From Chryseobacterium indologenes (lineage in GTDB: Bacteria > Bacteroidota > Bacteroidia > Flavobacteriales > Weeksellaceae): a DNA stretch of 64,000 bases. The notes under the pieces are model-generated. The model worked only from the letters and a program-made list of their open reading frames with translations, did no database searches and was not told the DNA's origin. Positions 42,503-52,044 of this stretch are shown in pieces. Numbering within the stretch: the stretch's first letter is position 1; every line of letters begins with the position of its first letter. Where the stretch lies: NCBI GenBank assembly GCA_001013295.1, contig LAZY01000044.1:1-64000 (forward strand). The letters run 5' to 3'. The translations under genes and the position numbers were made by a program.

Positions 42503-43818
42503 TATTTTTTTAGTATTCTATTAATTTTTCCACCTTCGCACTTCGGCAAACTGTCCTGGGCATGAACTTTCACTTTTGTAGTGATCCCTACCCTTTTCTT
42601 GATTTCGTTTTCTATATTTTTTCCGAAGCTTCCGACAAAATTAAAATAATCATCGGTATCTGCTTCTATTTTTTGAGCCTTTACCCATTCATCATCAATT
42701 TCCACGTCAATATCTAAGGCTACACACATATGTTCTTTTTCAATCGGCGTCAGGTAATAGTTGGGAACTACTCCTTTTACATAAGAAAAAGCATCTTCAA
42801 TCTGACTTGGATACACGTTCACTCCTCTTACGATCAGCATATCATCTGCTCTGCCAACAATTGGTTTCATTTTCACCATTGTTCTTTTGGCATTTTCATC
42901 GTAATAAAGGCTTGTAATATCATTGGTCCAGTAACGAAGAAGTGGCATAGCTTTTTTCGTTAAAGTAGTGATCACCAAAACTCCTTCTTCTCCGAAAGGA
43001 ACCGGCTGTTTGGTTACCGGATCTAAAATTTCGGGATAAAAATGATCTTCCCAGATGTAAGAACCACCTTTTTCTTCAAAATCCTCCATAGAAACTCCCG
43101 GGCCGATAATTTCACTCAATCCATAAATATTGGTAGCATGAACGCCTAATCTTTCCTCAATATGACCTCTTATGATTTCCGTCCAGGGTTCTGACCCCAG
43201 AACAGCATACTTCAGACTGATCTCTTCTGCAGAAATACCTCTTTTGGCAAATTCATCTGCGATCGTCAAGGCATATGATGGCGAGCAGCAGATCACTTCC
43301 GGTTTGAAATCCACAATCAGATCTACCTGTCGTGCCGTCATTCCTCCTGAAATAGGAAGCACACTCATTCCCAGCTTTTCTGCCCCATAATGAAGTCCCA
43401 GTCCGCCGGTAAAAATCCCATAGCCATAGGCATTATGCAGCTGCATTCCCGGTCTCGCTCCGGCAGCATGTAAAGACCTGGCCACCACTTCACTGAAAAG
43501 TTCCACATCTTCCTGGGTATATCCCACTACTGTAGGTTTCCCTGTTGTACCGCTTGAGCAATGAATTCTCTGAAGCTCACTTTTTGGAACGGTAAATAAT
43601 CCGAAAGGATAATGATCTCTTAAATCCTGTTTGTAAGTAATCGGAAGTTTCGCAATATCTTCTATCGACCTTATTTCCTGTGGAGAGATCTGCAATTCAT
43701 CAAATTTCTTCTTATAAAATTCCGACTTCTCTCCCAAATAATTGATCAGACTGATCAACCGGTCGGATTGAAGCTGTCTCAACTGACCCAGCTCCAGATA
43801 TTCAACTGAAAAATCCAT
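42502..43818 (-). CDS. paaK: Phenylacetate-CoA ligase PaaK
   Basis: A 438-residue adenylate-forming ligase that makes phenylacetyl-CoA, the substrate of the whole cluster. The P-loop motif HCSSGTTGKPTVVGYT, the YGLSEIIGPG motif and the late region RADDMLIVRGVNVYPSQIE are present. The start at 43818 (MDFSVEYLEL) is preferred over the ATG at 43833, because that one lies inside the operator palindrome and close to the predicted transcription start. It is the first gene of the operon. Confidence 0.96.
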   Translation of the reverse strand: MDFSVEYLELGQLRQLQSDRLISLINYLGEKSEFYKKKFDELQISPQEIRSIEDIAKLPITYKQDLRDHYPFGLFTVPKSELQRIHCSSGTTGKPTVVGYTQEDVELFSEVVARSLHAAGARPGMQLHNAYGYGIFTGGLGLHYGAEKLGMSVLPISGGMTARQVDLIVDFKPEVICCSPSYALTIADEFAKRGISAEEISLKYAVLGSEPWTEIIRGHIEERLGVHATNIYGLSEIIGPGVSMEDFEEKGGSYIWEDHFYPEILDPVTKQPVPFGEEGVLVITTLTKKAMPLLRYWTNDITSLYYDENAKRTMVKMKPIVGRADDMLIVRGVNVYPSQIEDAFSYVKGVVPNYYLTPIEKEHMCVALDIDVEIDDEWVKAQKIEADTDDYFNFVGSFGKNIENEIKKRVGITTKVKVHAQDSLPKCEGGKINRILKK

Positions 43819-43826
43819 AAAACTAA

Positions 43827-43840
43827 CTAACATTTGTTAG
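43827..43840. promoter_or_regulatory. Putative PaaR-type operator at the paaK promoter
   Basis: The perfect inverted repeat CTAACA-TT-TGTTAG lies between the -7 box and the paaK start, over the predicted transcription start. TetR-family PaaR regulators act at such sites in other bacteria. The TetR gene at 44798-45376 is the natural candidate. Confidence 0.6.
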
Positions 43841-43843
43841 GTG

Positions 43844-43874
43844 TAAATTTAAAAAGATTTCGGAAGGTGGCAAA
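43844..43874 (-). promoter_or_regulatory. Promoter of the paa operon
   Basis: On the minus strand, TTTG (rc of 43871-43874), a 19-bp spacer and TAAATTTA (rc of 43844-43851, 7 of 8 matches) fit the Bacteroidota consensus. The downstream palindrome at 43827-43840 would cover the transcription start. Confidence 0.65.
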
Positions 43875-44085
43875 ATTTTTATGACTTTTGTCATATTTTG
43901 AATGATTCTAAATAACAAATTCAGTAACAATGGCTCTTTAACCGCAAAGTCACAAAATTGCTGAAACCTTGAACCGGTTTTAAAGTTGGAAAAATGTTGC
44001 TAAAAAGCATTCTTAATTTGTAGAAAAACTACTGATTCTTAGGTCTGTTTACCATTCAAAAACGAAACCTCATGAAAATTGAAAT

Positions 44086-44811
44086 TCATATCACATCCCG
44101 GATGATTCCGGATACTGCAAAAAATACAGCTGGAATCGAATTATTAACAATATGCAAACCAACTGAATAGGAAAAACCATATTTAAGCCTTGCAAAACTA
44201 TACATCAATGCTGAAATAAAATGAGGGATTGTAAGAAGAAGATAAGCTAACAGAACATTGGAATCCCGATCATAATTTCCAATATGCATGACTGCAAAAA
44301 TTAAGCTATAGGTATATACCATCAAGCTGAGATTTCTTCCGTAAAAAGGCTTTATATCCTTGACATTTCTGTTACTGATCATCCAAACGATCCCACCAAT
44401 GATAGCAGCCATCATTATCCTAAGGAAGAAATAGTTTCCGGTATCAAACTGATTCTCGAGCCCAAACAACCTGTTAATCAAATAAAAAGAGATAATACCT
44501 GATGAAAGCGATACATTCCGGGGAGAAAAAAGTAAGGGTAGTCTAAAGGCGATTTCTTCTATAATGGGAATCAATGAACAGGATAATAACAGAAATACAA
44601 GATCCGGATGATTGATGTCTTCTTTTAAAGGACTGGAAATAAAAAATCCATTCATAAAAGAAAGTGTTATCCTCGCAATCAACACGATCAGAAAGAGGAA
44701 CAACAGCTTCAGTATCTTTCTTCCAAAAGAACCGGAAACCTTATCAGAGTTGGGTTTATAAATGAATGTAAGAAAATCCGGAAGTATCGAAAGAAAATTA
44801 TCTCTTCTCAT
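44086..44811 (-). CDS. CPBP-family intramembrane metalloprotease
   Basis: A 241-residue membrane protein with the first CPBP motif EEIAFR (PIIEEIAFRLPLLF), an AVMHIGNY second motif and a late GLHIVNN, so the metal site looks complete. The start at 44811 (MRRDNFLSIL) overlaps the end of the TetR gene by 14 bp. It is the last gene of the ABC-membrane protein-TetR string and probably a membrane protease of unknown substrate. Confidence 0.82.
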   Translation of the reverse strand: MRRDNFLSILPDFLTFIYKPNSDKVSGSFGRKILKLLFLFLIVLIARITLSFMNGFFISSPLKEDINHPDLVFLLLSCSLIPIIEEIAFRLPLLFSPRNVSLSSGIISFYLINRLFGLENQFDTGNYFFLRIMMAAIIGGIVWMISNRNVKDIKPFYGRNLSLMVYTYSLIFAVMHIGNYDRDSNVLLAYLLLTIPHFISALMYSFARLKYGFSYSVGLHIVNNSIPAVFFAVSGIIRDVI

Positions 44812-45376
44812 TCCCCAGCAAACCATACAGGATTTTATCCCTGATTTCATCGGTAATTTCGTCTGTAGAATCACTATTCCTTTTGAACCAGAAATAAGAA
44901 TTGTTCAGCGTATGAAGAATAAATCTTGTTGTAAATGACGGAGATTTCAGCTCCCAATTTTCAGCCTTATAGATTTCGGAAATCAGTTCTTCCACTTCCT
45001 GCTGGTAATTTTTTCTAAGCTCAACAAATTCAGGAAGCCTTTCCTCAAGATGCCGCCATTCATTGGAATAGATATGGGTAACATCACGGTTTTTAAGAAC
45101 GACAGACAAATGCCTATCGAGAAATAAGTTCAGTTTTTCTTTGGGATCAATATCCGTAACCTTTACTTCCTGAAGTTCTTCAAAAAACTCCTGGGCAATC
45201 CCAAAACAGATCCATTCCAGAATTTCTTCCTTTGAGCGGATATGGGCATAAAGAGAGGCGGCTTTGATGTTGAGCTTTGTAGCCAGATCTCTTACTGAGC
45301 TTCCCATGTAGCCTTTCTCCTTGAAAAGTTCTACTGCTACCTCTAATATTTTTCTTTGTTTTTCTTTAAGTTCCAT
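44798..45376 (-). CDS. TetR-family regulator, candidate repressor of the paa operon
   Basis: A 192-residue protein. The N-terminal TetR DNA-binding domain has the HTH about residues 27-46 (SVRDLATKLNIKAASLYAHI), followed by a helical ligand domain. Its position upstream of paaK and the palindrome at the paaK promoter make it a plausible PaaR-like repressor that senses phenylacetyl-CoA. However, it is co-transcribed with an ABC/membrane pair (gap 5 bp to the upstream gene), so its ligand could also relate to those genes. Confidence 0.88.
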   Translation of the reverse strand: MELKEKQRKILEVAVELFKEKGYMGSSVRDLATKLNIKAASLYAHIRSKEEILEWICFGIAQEFFEELQEVKVTDIDPKEKLNLFLDRHLSVVLKNRDVTHIYSNEWRHLEERLPEFVELRKNYQQEVEELISEIYKAENWELKSPSFTTRFILHTLNNSYFWFKRNSDSTDEITDEIRDKILYGLLGNEKR

Positions 45377-45381
45377 ATGTC

Positions 45382-46827
45382 TCAGTTACCTGGAAGGGCT
45401 TTACGATTCCGTATTAATCTCAATAAAAGGAGCAGTATAATAAAAACCAATATAAAATTCACTATTGCTGCATCTCTTAAAAAACTGTTGTGGGAATAAA
45501 ACTCCATGTTTCTGTAAGGTATTTCAAGCTCACGATCCCGCAAATCTATAAACACTTTGTAAAAGGCAGCTGCCAAACAAAGGAGCACAAACGGAAAACC
45601 TAATACAAGTACATTTAATGCTATTGCAGACAGATTTTTCCGGTTTTTAGCCACAAAAACAAACAACAGAAAAATGAGTAATTCCGCAAACAAAGCTATC
45701 AAAAAATTTTTAAAGTCTGTGGAATAGTCATCGGTAAGCCCTAAAAGCCCTGTATTCAAAACAGCGAGCAACAACACCGTAATCAAAGAAACCACCCACT
45801 GCTGTAAAGTAGAAACCCTGAATGCAATAATAACAGTAGATAAAATGAGCGCCAGATACATTAATACAAGAAGCTCATCATCATCAAATATTTTCAATTT
45901 TCTGCTATTAATGATCTTTCCGTAATAATCTTTCAGAATGTATGAATCAACATAAAACTGCTTTGTATCATAAAATTCTTCAGATGGATCGGATGCAGCA
46001 TATCCACTACGATCATCAATGTATATATCTGAAACAAACGAAGGTTCATTATAAAAATATTTAAACCATAACGAAGTCGTGACATTGGTTTTTAAATGAT
46101 GCTCTTTGAGCAGAGAAAAATATGCATCCAATGTTTTTTTGATCTGTGCAGAATCACTTTTATAATAAAGCATTCTTACCTGATCCGTATATAAAGAATC
46201 GAGATCACTCCCGGAATAAAATATTTCAAAGTCATGATTAGCAATCATACTTTTCCATGGGAACAGCCTGCCTTTGTATTCGAAAACATCATTATTTGCG
46301 GTATAAGTCATAGAGTCCGGCTGATCTTCCTGAGGAGAGGTCTGCTGTATTTCTTTCGAATTGTCATCATTGAGCAGGAGCAGTCTTCCTTTATAGGCAA
46401 TTTCAGCATTCTTTTTCAATTCTTCCTTTGAAAAAACATTCATGGCTGCATACCTGCTCCCATACTTCACGGTAAAAAAGGCCATTGCAAAAAAGACCAT
46501 CATAATCAATACAACCAGCCATTCTTTGAAAAGGTCATTCTTCTTTTTGGGATAAAATGATTTGAATGCGTTGTGCCTGATATAAAACATAAACCATACA
46601 AGAACAATGATACATCCTATGATTCCGATTCCTACAGTAGCAAGATCCCGGTTCGTATAAAAATAAAAATCTTTGTCATGCAGGTCTTTCCCAAAATCCT
46701 GAAACCAGAAACCTGCAAGAAATGCCAATACATGAAATAACAGCCCTACCAGAACCATATAGGGAAATTTAGTATTCCACAACAGTGGAAAACGAAGCAG
46801 TAATGTGGTATCTATTTTTTTAAACAT
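45382..46827 (-). CDS. Membrane protein partnering an ABC ATPase
   Basis: A 481-residue protein with about ten transmembrane helices arranged as three at the N-terminus, a large soluble loop (about 135-310) with no recognised fold, and a C-terminal helix bundle. No family is recognised. It follows the ABC ATPase by 5 bp and precedes the TetR gene by 5 bp, so it probably forms the membrane part of that ABC system (import or export not decidable). Confidence 0.75.
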   Translation of the reverse strand: MFKKIDTTLLLRFPLLWNTKFPYMVLVGLLFHVLAFLAGFWFQDFGKDLHDKDFYFYTNRDLATVGIGIIGCIIVLVWFMFYIRHNAFKSFYPKKKNDLFKEWLVVLIMMVFFAMAFFTVKYGSRYAAMNVFSKEELKKNAEIAYKGRLLLLNDDNSKEIQQTSPQEDQPDSMTYTANNDVFEYKGRLFPWKSMIANHDFEIFYSGSDLDSLYTDQVRMLYYKSDSAQIKKTLDAYFSLLKEHHLKTNVTTSLWFKYFYNEPSFVSDIYIDDRSGYAASDPSEEFYDTKQFYVDSYILKDYYGKIINSRKLKIFDDDELLVLMYLALILSTVIIAFRVSTLQQWVVSLITVLLLAVLNTGLLGLTDDYSTDFKNFLIALFAELLIFLLFVFVAKNRKNLSAIALNVLVLGFPFVLLCLAAAFYKVFIDLRDRELEIPYRNMEFYSHNSFLRDAAIVNFILVFIILLLLLRLIRNRKALPGN

Positions 46828-46832
46828 AAGAT

Positions 46833-47966
46833 CTATTTTAAGAAGAAAGCCCGGCTAGATTTTGAAATATCACGGAAATAAACAATATTGACGGCCTGTT
46901 CCAAACAAAACCTGATAAAGTCTTCCCGTTTCATTTCTTTATCAAACACAGCCACAAACGTACTTCCGTTCTGCTCCAGAGAATGAAGAAAAAGTTGGGA
47001 AAGTTTCCGTTTCAGATCAGTGATATTTTCATCGGTTTCGAATTCTATAATAAGAAATTTCGCCTCTTCCCTGTTCAGATCCTGCTGTTTTCCATTTTTC
47101 AGGAAAATAATCTGATTGGAATTTTTCTCTACCTCGTAAAGCTGCTGAGAACTAAGTACAACAGCCAAAGGACGGAAAGGAGAATCTGCAATTTGCCTAA
47201 GATCTTCCAAAACCGTTTGCTGAGCGATAATATCAAGATTAGCAAGCGGCTCATCAATCAGAAGAATCTTAGGCTTTCTCAAAAGCATCCGGGCCAGCTC
47301 AAATCTCATTTTATACCCTGAACTAAGATTCTTCCACGCATATCCTCTGAACTTTCTAAGTCCCAGTCTTGCAATGACCAGCTCTGTAATTTCTACGGAT
47401 TCAGCAGGCGCATAGCCATATGATGCTGCAACAAATAAAAGATTCTGAAGAAGACTTCCTCTCCATGACGGAGTACGCTGCGGAATGTAGATCAACTTGG
47501 AACGAAGATCGTAAGTGTCTGTATAAGGAAAGAGAAAATAAAGTTCTCCCTGTGTTTCTTTCAGCTCGCCACACAAAGAACGGAGAAGTGTTGTTTTTCC
47601 GTTTCCGTTTTCTCCCACCAGCCCTACCATTTCACCTGTCCTGATCTCGAGATTCAGCGGTCCCAATGTGAAAGCATCAGAATACCTCTTCTCCCAATTG
47701 TTCATGGTAGTCAGAATATGGCGGTCTGCCGGCTCTTTCTGTTTCAATTCAGTGGTAATCTCTGAGAACAGCTGAGCAAGTTTTCCGGGAACTTCTTCGG
47801 AATGCTGGTGGGAATCGTACCAATTCAGAAATGCATTGGTTTTCTTATAAATTGTAATCTGCTCCGTATCAAGTGCGAAGTCTATGATTCGCCTTAATGC
47901 CTGATCATAGTTGCCGGAACTGATCTGATCCGTCACTTCTTCTGTATGTTCCTGAAAGGTTTTCAT
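46833..47966 (-). CDS. ABC transporter ATP-binding protein with N-terminal extension
   Basis: A 377-residue ATPase. An unusual N-terminal helical extension of about 95 residues precedes the nucleotide-binding domain. Walker A is GENGNGKTT (118-126), the signature is NLSSGYKMRFELARML and Walker B is KILLIDEPLANLD. The tail (about 300-377) has no known domain. The partner is the membrane protein encoded 5 bp downstream; the substrate is unknown. Confidence 0.88.
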   Translation of the reverse strand: MKTFQEHTEEVTDQISSGNYDQALRRIIDFALDTEQITIYKKTNAFLNWYDSHQHSEEVPGKLAQLFSEITTELKQKEPADRHILTTMNNWEKRYSDAFTLGPLNLEIRTGEMVGLVGENGNGKTTLLRSLCGELKETQGELYFLFPYTDTYDLRSKLIYIPQRTPSWRGSLLQNLLFVAASYGYAPAESVEITELVIARLGLRKFRGYAWKNLSSGYKMRFELARMLLRKPKILLIDEPLANLDIIAQQTVLEDLRQIADSPFRPLAVVLSSQQLYEVEKNSNQIIFLKNGKQQDLNREEAKFLIIEFETDENITDLKRKLSQLFLHSLEQNGSTFVAVFDKEMKREDFIRFCLEQAVNIVYFRDISKSSRAFFLK

Positions 47967-48243
47967 CGGTTTTTATTTCGGGGGAGAAGATATTAAATAT
48001 TTGTTTTTCCTCCGTCATCATAAAATCGGAAATTTTGTCAAGTTAATTTTACGTTAAAAATAGCAAATCCGGAAATTTTGTCCTAATTTTTTGTAAATTT
48101 AATAATTGAACAGTTTTTGCGATAAGCTAATCGATTAAATGATTAAATAATTGATGGCATTAAGAAACTAAGCCTGAAAATTTGGTTTCTTGATGTTTTT
48201 AGGAAAATTAACCGAAACATATCATTACAAAAAATATAAAAAT

Positions 48244-50838
48244 ATGAACTTAAACCAATATACTGTAAAATCACAAGAAGCCATCCAGGCAGCACAACAA
48301 GTTGCGATGGAATTTGGCAATCAAAGTATTGAACCACAACATCTCCTTGAAGGAATCTTTCAGGTAGATGAAAATATATCGCCTTTCTTACTGAAAAAAT
48401 CTGAAGCAGATGCCAATCTGGTAAGAGAACGCAACCGTGAAAATCTGGAAAAACTCCCTAAAGTACAGGGAGGAAATATCTACCTTTCACAATCTGCCAA
48501 CAAAGTTTTGCTGGACGCTCCCAATATCGCTAAAAAGATGGGGGACGAATATGTAACGATAGAGCATTTATGGCTATCTCTTCTGGAAACCACTTCTGAA
48601 GTATCCAAAATGCTCAAAGATATGGGCGTTACCAAAAACCTGCTGGAAGGAGCTATTAAAGAATTAAGAAAAGGAAGCAAAGCTACTTCTGCAAGTTCCG
48701 AAGAGACTTATCAATCCTTAAATAAATATGCTAAAAACTTCAACGAATTAGCAGCGGAAGGAAAACTAGACCCTGTGATCGGACGTGATGAAGAGATCAG
48801 AAGAGTACTACAAATCCTTTCAAGAAGAACAAAAAACAACCCGATCCTTATCGGGGAACCTGGGGTAGGTAAAACAGCGATCGCTGAAGGAATTGCCCAC
48901 AGAATCATCAGCGGCGACGTTCCGGAAAACCTGATGGATAAAACTTTATATTCATTGGATATGGGAGCATTGATCGCCGGTGCCAAATATAAAGGAGAGT
49001 TTGAAGAACGTCTGAAGTCTGTAGTGAATGAGGTGATCAAATCTGACGGACAGATCATTCTTTTCATTGACGAAATACACACGCTGGTAGGTGCCGGTGG
49101 TGGTGAAGGAGCTATGGATGCAGCGAATATTCTGAAACCAGCTTTAGCAAGAGGAGAATTGAGAGCCATCGGAGCCACTACTTTGAATGAATACCAAAAG
49201 TATTTTGAAAAAGACAAAGCTTTGGAAAGACGTTTCCAGAAGGTAATGGTGGAAGAACCGGATACTGAATCGGCTATTTCCATCCTTAGAGGAATCAAAG
49301 ATAAATATGAGGCTCACCACAAGGTAAGAATCAAAGATGAAGCGATCATTGCTGCAGTGGAAATGTCTCAGCGATATATTTCAGACCGATTTTTACCGGA
49401 TAAGGCAATTGACCTTATTGATGAAGCTTCTGCTAAACTAAGAATGGAGATCAACTCCAAACCGGAGGAACTGGACGTTTTAGACAGAAGGCTGATGCAG
49501 CTGGAAATTGAATTGGCAGCCATCTCAAGAGAAGGCAACCAGACTAAAATCGACCATTTAAAAGAGGATATTGCTAAAATTTCTGAACAGAGAAATGAGA
49601 TCAATGCCAAATGGCTGAAAGAAAAACAAAAAAGTGAAGATCTTACCCAGATCAAAAAAGATATAGAATCTCTGAAACATGAAGCAGAAAGAGCTTCCAG
49701 AGCCGGAGATTATGCAAAAGTAGCGGAAATCCAATATGGAAAACTTCGTGAAAAGGAAGATGAGCTTGCGAAAGTTGAGCTGGAAATGCAGAACCATCAG
49801 AATGAACTGATCAAAGAAGAGGTTACTGCTGAAAACATCTCTGAAGTGATTGGTAAATGGACAGGTATCCCTGTAACTAAATTATTACAATCAGAAAGAG
49901 ATAAATTATTGAATCTGGAAACCGAACTTCACCACAGAGTCGTAGGACAGGATGAAGCCATTGAAGCCGTAGCAGATGCGATCAGAAGAAACAGAGCCGG
50001 ACTGAGCGATGACAAAAAACCTATCGGATCATTCCTGTTCCTGGGAACAACCGGTGTGGGTAAAACGGAGCTTGCAAAAGCTTTAGCTGAGTTCTTATTC
50101 GATGATGAAAACAATATGACCAGAATTGATATGAGTGAATATCAGGAACGTCACAGTGTTTCCAGACTGGTAGGTGCGCCTCCGGGGTACGTAGGATATG
50201 ACGAAGGTGGTCAGCTGACTGAAGCGGTAAGAAGAAGACCTTATTCCGTAGTGCTTCTGGATGAAATTGAAAAAGCGCATCCGGATGTTTTCAACACCTT
50301 ATTGCAGGTTTTAGATGACGGACGTCTGACTGACAACAAAGGTCGTGTAGTGAATTTCAAAAATTCAATCATCATCATGACCTCGAATCTGGGCTCACAT
50401 CTGATTCAGGAGAACTTTGAAAATCTTACAGAGGAAAACCAGGATCAGATTGTGGAAAAAACCAAAGAAGAGGTTTTTGATCTGTTGAAGCAGACTTTAC
50501 GTCCGGAATTCCTCAACAGAATTGATGAGATCGTATTGTTCCAGCCTTTAAGAAAAAAAGAAATCGGAAAAATCGTTCAGTATCAGTTGAGAGGATTCAA
50601 TGATCTTTTAGCTAAACGAAATATCATCATGACTTTCACTCAGGATGCTGTAGATTATTTGATGGACAAAGGCTATGATCCTGCTTTTGGAGCAAGACCT
50701 TTAAAAAGAGTAATCCAGCAGGAAGTACTGAACAAGCTTTCTAAGGAGATCCTGGCAGGAAATGTAAATGACGGAGACAGAATCACATTAGATTACTTCG
50801 TAGAAACCGGTCTGGTATTCAGACCTACTGAAAAATAA
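48244..50838 (+). CDS. clpB: Chaperone disaggregase ClpB
   Basis: A 864-residue Hsp100 AAA+ protein that rescues aggregated proteins with DnaK. The N-domain starts MNLNQYTVKSQEAIQAAQQ. Two AAA+ domains carry Walker A GEPGVGKTA and GTTGVGKTE and Walker B IILFIDEIH and VVLLDEIEKAHP, and the long middle coiled coil (about 400-530, QRNEINAKWLKEKQKSEDL) marks ClpB and not ClpA/C. There is no ClpP-binding loop. The ATG at 48244 is the family start; an upstream ATG at 48190 would add 18 residues of no likeness to ClpB. Confidence 0.97.
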   Translation: MNLNQYTVKSQEAIQAAQQVAMEFGNQSIEPQHLLEGIFQVDENISPFLLKKSEADANLVRERNRENLEKLPKVQGGNIYLSQSANKVLLDAPNIAKKMGDEYVTIEHLWLSLLETTSEVSKMLKDMGVTKNLLEGAIKELRKGSKATSASSEETYQSLNKYAKNFNELAAEGKLDPVIGRDEEIRRVLQILSRRTKNNPILIGEPGVGKTAIAEGIAHRIISGDVPENLMDKTLYSLDMGALIAGAKYKGEFEERLKSVVNEVIKSDGQIILFIDEIHTLVGAGGGEGAMDAANILKPALARGELRAIGATTLNEYQKYFEKDKALERRFQKVMVEEPDTESAISILRGIKDKYEAHHKVRIKDEAIIAAVEMSQRYISDRFLPDKAIDLIDEASAKLRMEINSKPEELDVLDRRLMQLEIELAAISREGNQTKIDHLKEDIAKISEQRNEINAKWLKEKQKSEDLTQIKKDIESLKHEAERASRAGDYAKVAEIQYGKLREKEDELAKVELEMQNHQNELIKEEVTAENISEVIGKWTGIPVTKLLQSERDKLLNLETELHHRVVGQDEAIEAVADAIRRNRAGLSDDKKPIGSFLFLGTTGVGKTELAKALAEFLFDDENNMTRIDMSEYQERHSVSRLVGAPPGYVGYDEGGQLTEAVRRRPYSVVLLDEIEKAHPDVFNTLLQVLDDGRLTDNKGRVVNFKNSIIIMTSNLGSHLIQENFENLTEENQDQIVEKTKEEVFDLLKQTLRPEFLNRIDEIVLFQPLRKKEIGKIVQYQLRGFNDLLAKRNIIMTFTQDAVDYLMDKGYDPAFGARPLKRVIQQEVLNKLSKEILAGNVNDGDRITLDYFVETGLVFRPTEK

Positions 50839-50871
50839 AATAGTTTTTTTCATATACATTAATTTTTGTAG

Positions 50872-50911
50872 ATGAGTGCTGTAGAGAAATCTGCGGCACT
50901 CATTTTTTTTA
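50872..50911 (+). terminator. Intrinsic terminator of clpB
   Basis: ATGAGTGC (50872-50879) pairs with GCACTCAT (50896-50903) and is followed by eight T. It lies 33 bp after the clpB stop. Confidence 0.85.
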
Positions 50912-50934
50912 TCTACTTTTAAAGCAAAATTATC

Positions 50935-51840
50935 ATGATGATTCGGAACTTAGTTCTTCTTTCATTGATCTTACTTCCATTTCTGGCTAAAACCCAGCAT
51001 ATGATGAAATCACCATTCAAACTCAAAGATTATGAGAAAATGCGTGAGGATTACCTTGATGCGGTAAAAAAAGAAGAGGATAAAATAGTCTTTGAAAATC
51101 ATTTTTATTTTATAAAATCTAAAAAAGACAGTCTGATTGCCCTTAAAAAGGAAGAAATCAGAAACAAAAAGATTTCAGAAGGTAAAGCTCCATCGGAAAT
51201 TAAAGATGAAGAACTATTATCTAATGCTTTGTTTATAATCAATAGCTATATTGAACCCGCTTATTTCAGAATCAGGAAAAATGGATATTCTTACTTCCTT
51301 GAGAACACTGATGAACTTGACATCACAACTGATGAAGAGATTAATATTATTTATTGGTTTCAAGGTGATACAGATTCCGAATTCATTACTAATAAAAACA
51401 AGAGTCTGAGAACCCGTAATACTTACTTTCACTCAAACGGTCAACTTAAAAGGACAGATACTTCAAAATCTCCGTCAGGAGATGCTATAGGAATTTCAAA
51501 AGAATATGACATCAATGGAAAACTCATATTCACTGCAAATTGGGATAAGGAATTCAGATTAAACAAAGAACAGGCTATCAAAGTAAGCAAAAAGTTTATA
51601 AAAGAATCAATATTGAAAAGATTAAAAAACTATAATAACCAAGCCACTGACAGTGAATTACAACTCACTTTTGAAAACATACTGAAGAAAACTGAAACAT
51701 TAGCCTTTAAGGATAAAAGTCCGGAAGGAATTGCAATCTGGCATATCGAATACAACCTTCCTGGACGCCATATAGAACTCAGCTTTGAAGATAAATCTCA
51801 AAAACTGATAGACATGCGTAGCGTCCCAATTATAGAATAG
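50935..51840 (+). CDS. Exported protein of unknown function
   Basis: A 301-residue protein with a signal peptide (about 1-20, ending LAKTQ). A Lys/Glu-rich helical region follows (about 30-90), then a beta-rich part with TNKNKSLRTRNTYFHSNGQLKRTD. That part has the look of a MORN-like or toxin-antitoxin read-out repeat (NGQLKRTDTSKSPSG, NGKLIFTANWD). No catalytic motif is visible and no family is recognised. It is transcribed after the clpB terminator. Confidence 0.7.
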   Translation: MMIRNLVLLSLILLPFLAKTQHMMKSPFKLKDYEKMREDYLDAVKKEEDKIVFENHFYFIKSKKDSLIALKKEEIRNKKISEGKAPSEIKDEELLSNALFIINSYIEPAYFRIRKNGYSYFLENTDELDITTDEEINIIYWFQGDTDSEFITNKNKSLRTRNTYFHSNGQLKRTDTSKSPSGDAIGISKEYDINGKLIFTANWDKEFRLNKEQAIKVSKKFIKESILKRLKNYNNQATDSELQLTFENILKKTETLAFKDKSPEGIAIWHIEYNLPGRHIELSFEDKSQKLIDMRSVPIIE

Positions 51841-52044
51841 ATGAAAAACAAGACGAAAAAATTAAAAAGAAACCAGACCTCCCTCCTAAAAGACTCTCCG
51901 GTTTTTCATTTTATTTTTTCTTACACAATCCGTAAAATCACGGTAAAATTAACAGTATAATTCCCATTTAGCAAATGCATTTCCTAGGATATTTTTTACG
52001 AAATTTGCATATTAACTGAAATGTATACTATAAACAACTAAGCT

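Noticed and set aside
43819..43833. Longer paaK start at 43833
   Set aside because: The ATG lies inside the operator palindrome and near the predicted transcription start; MDFSVEYLEL at 43818 is the more natural start.
43900..44085. Possible gene between paaK and the CPBP gene
   Set aside because: No open frame with a start of reasonable length; the stretch is AT-rich and holds only upstream sequence of the paa promoter.
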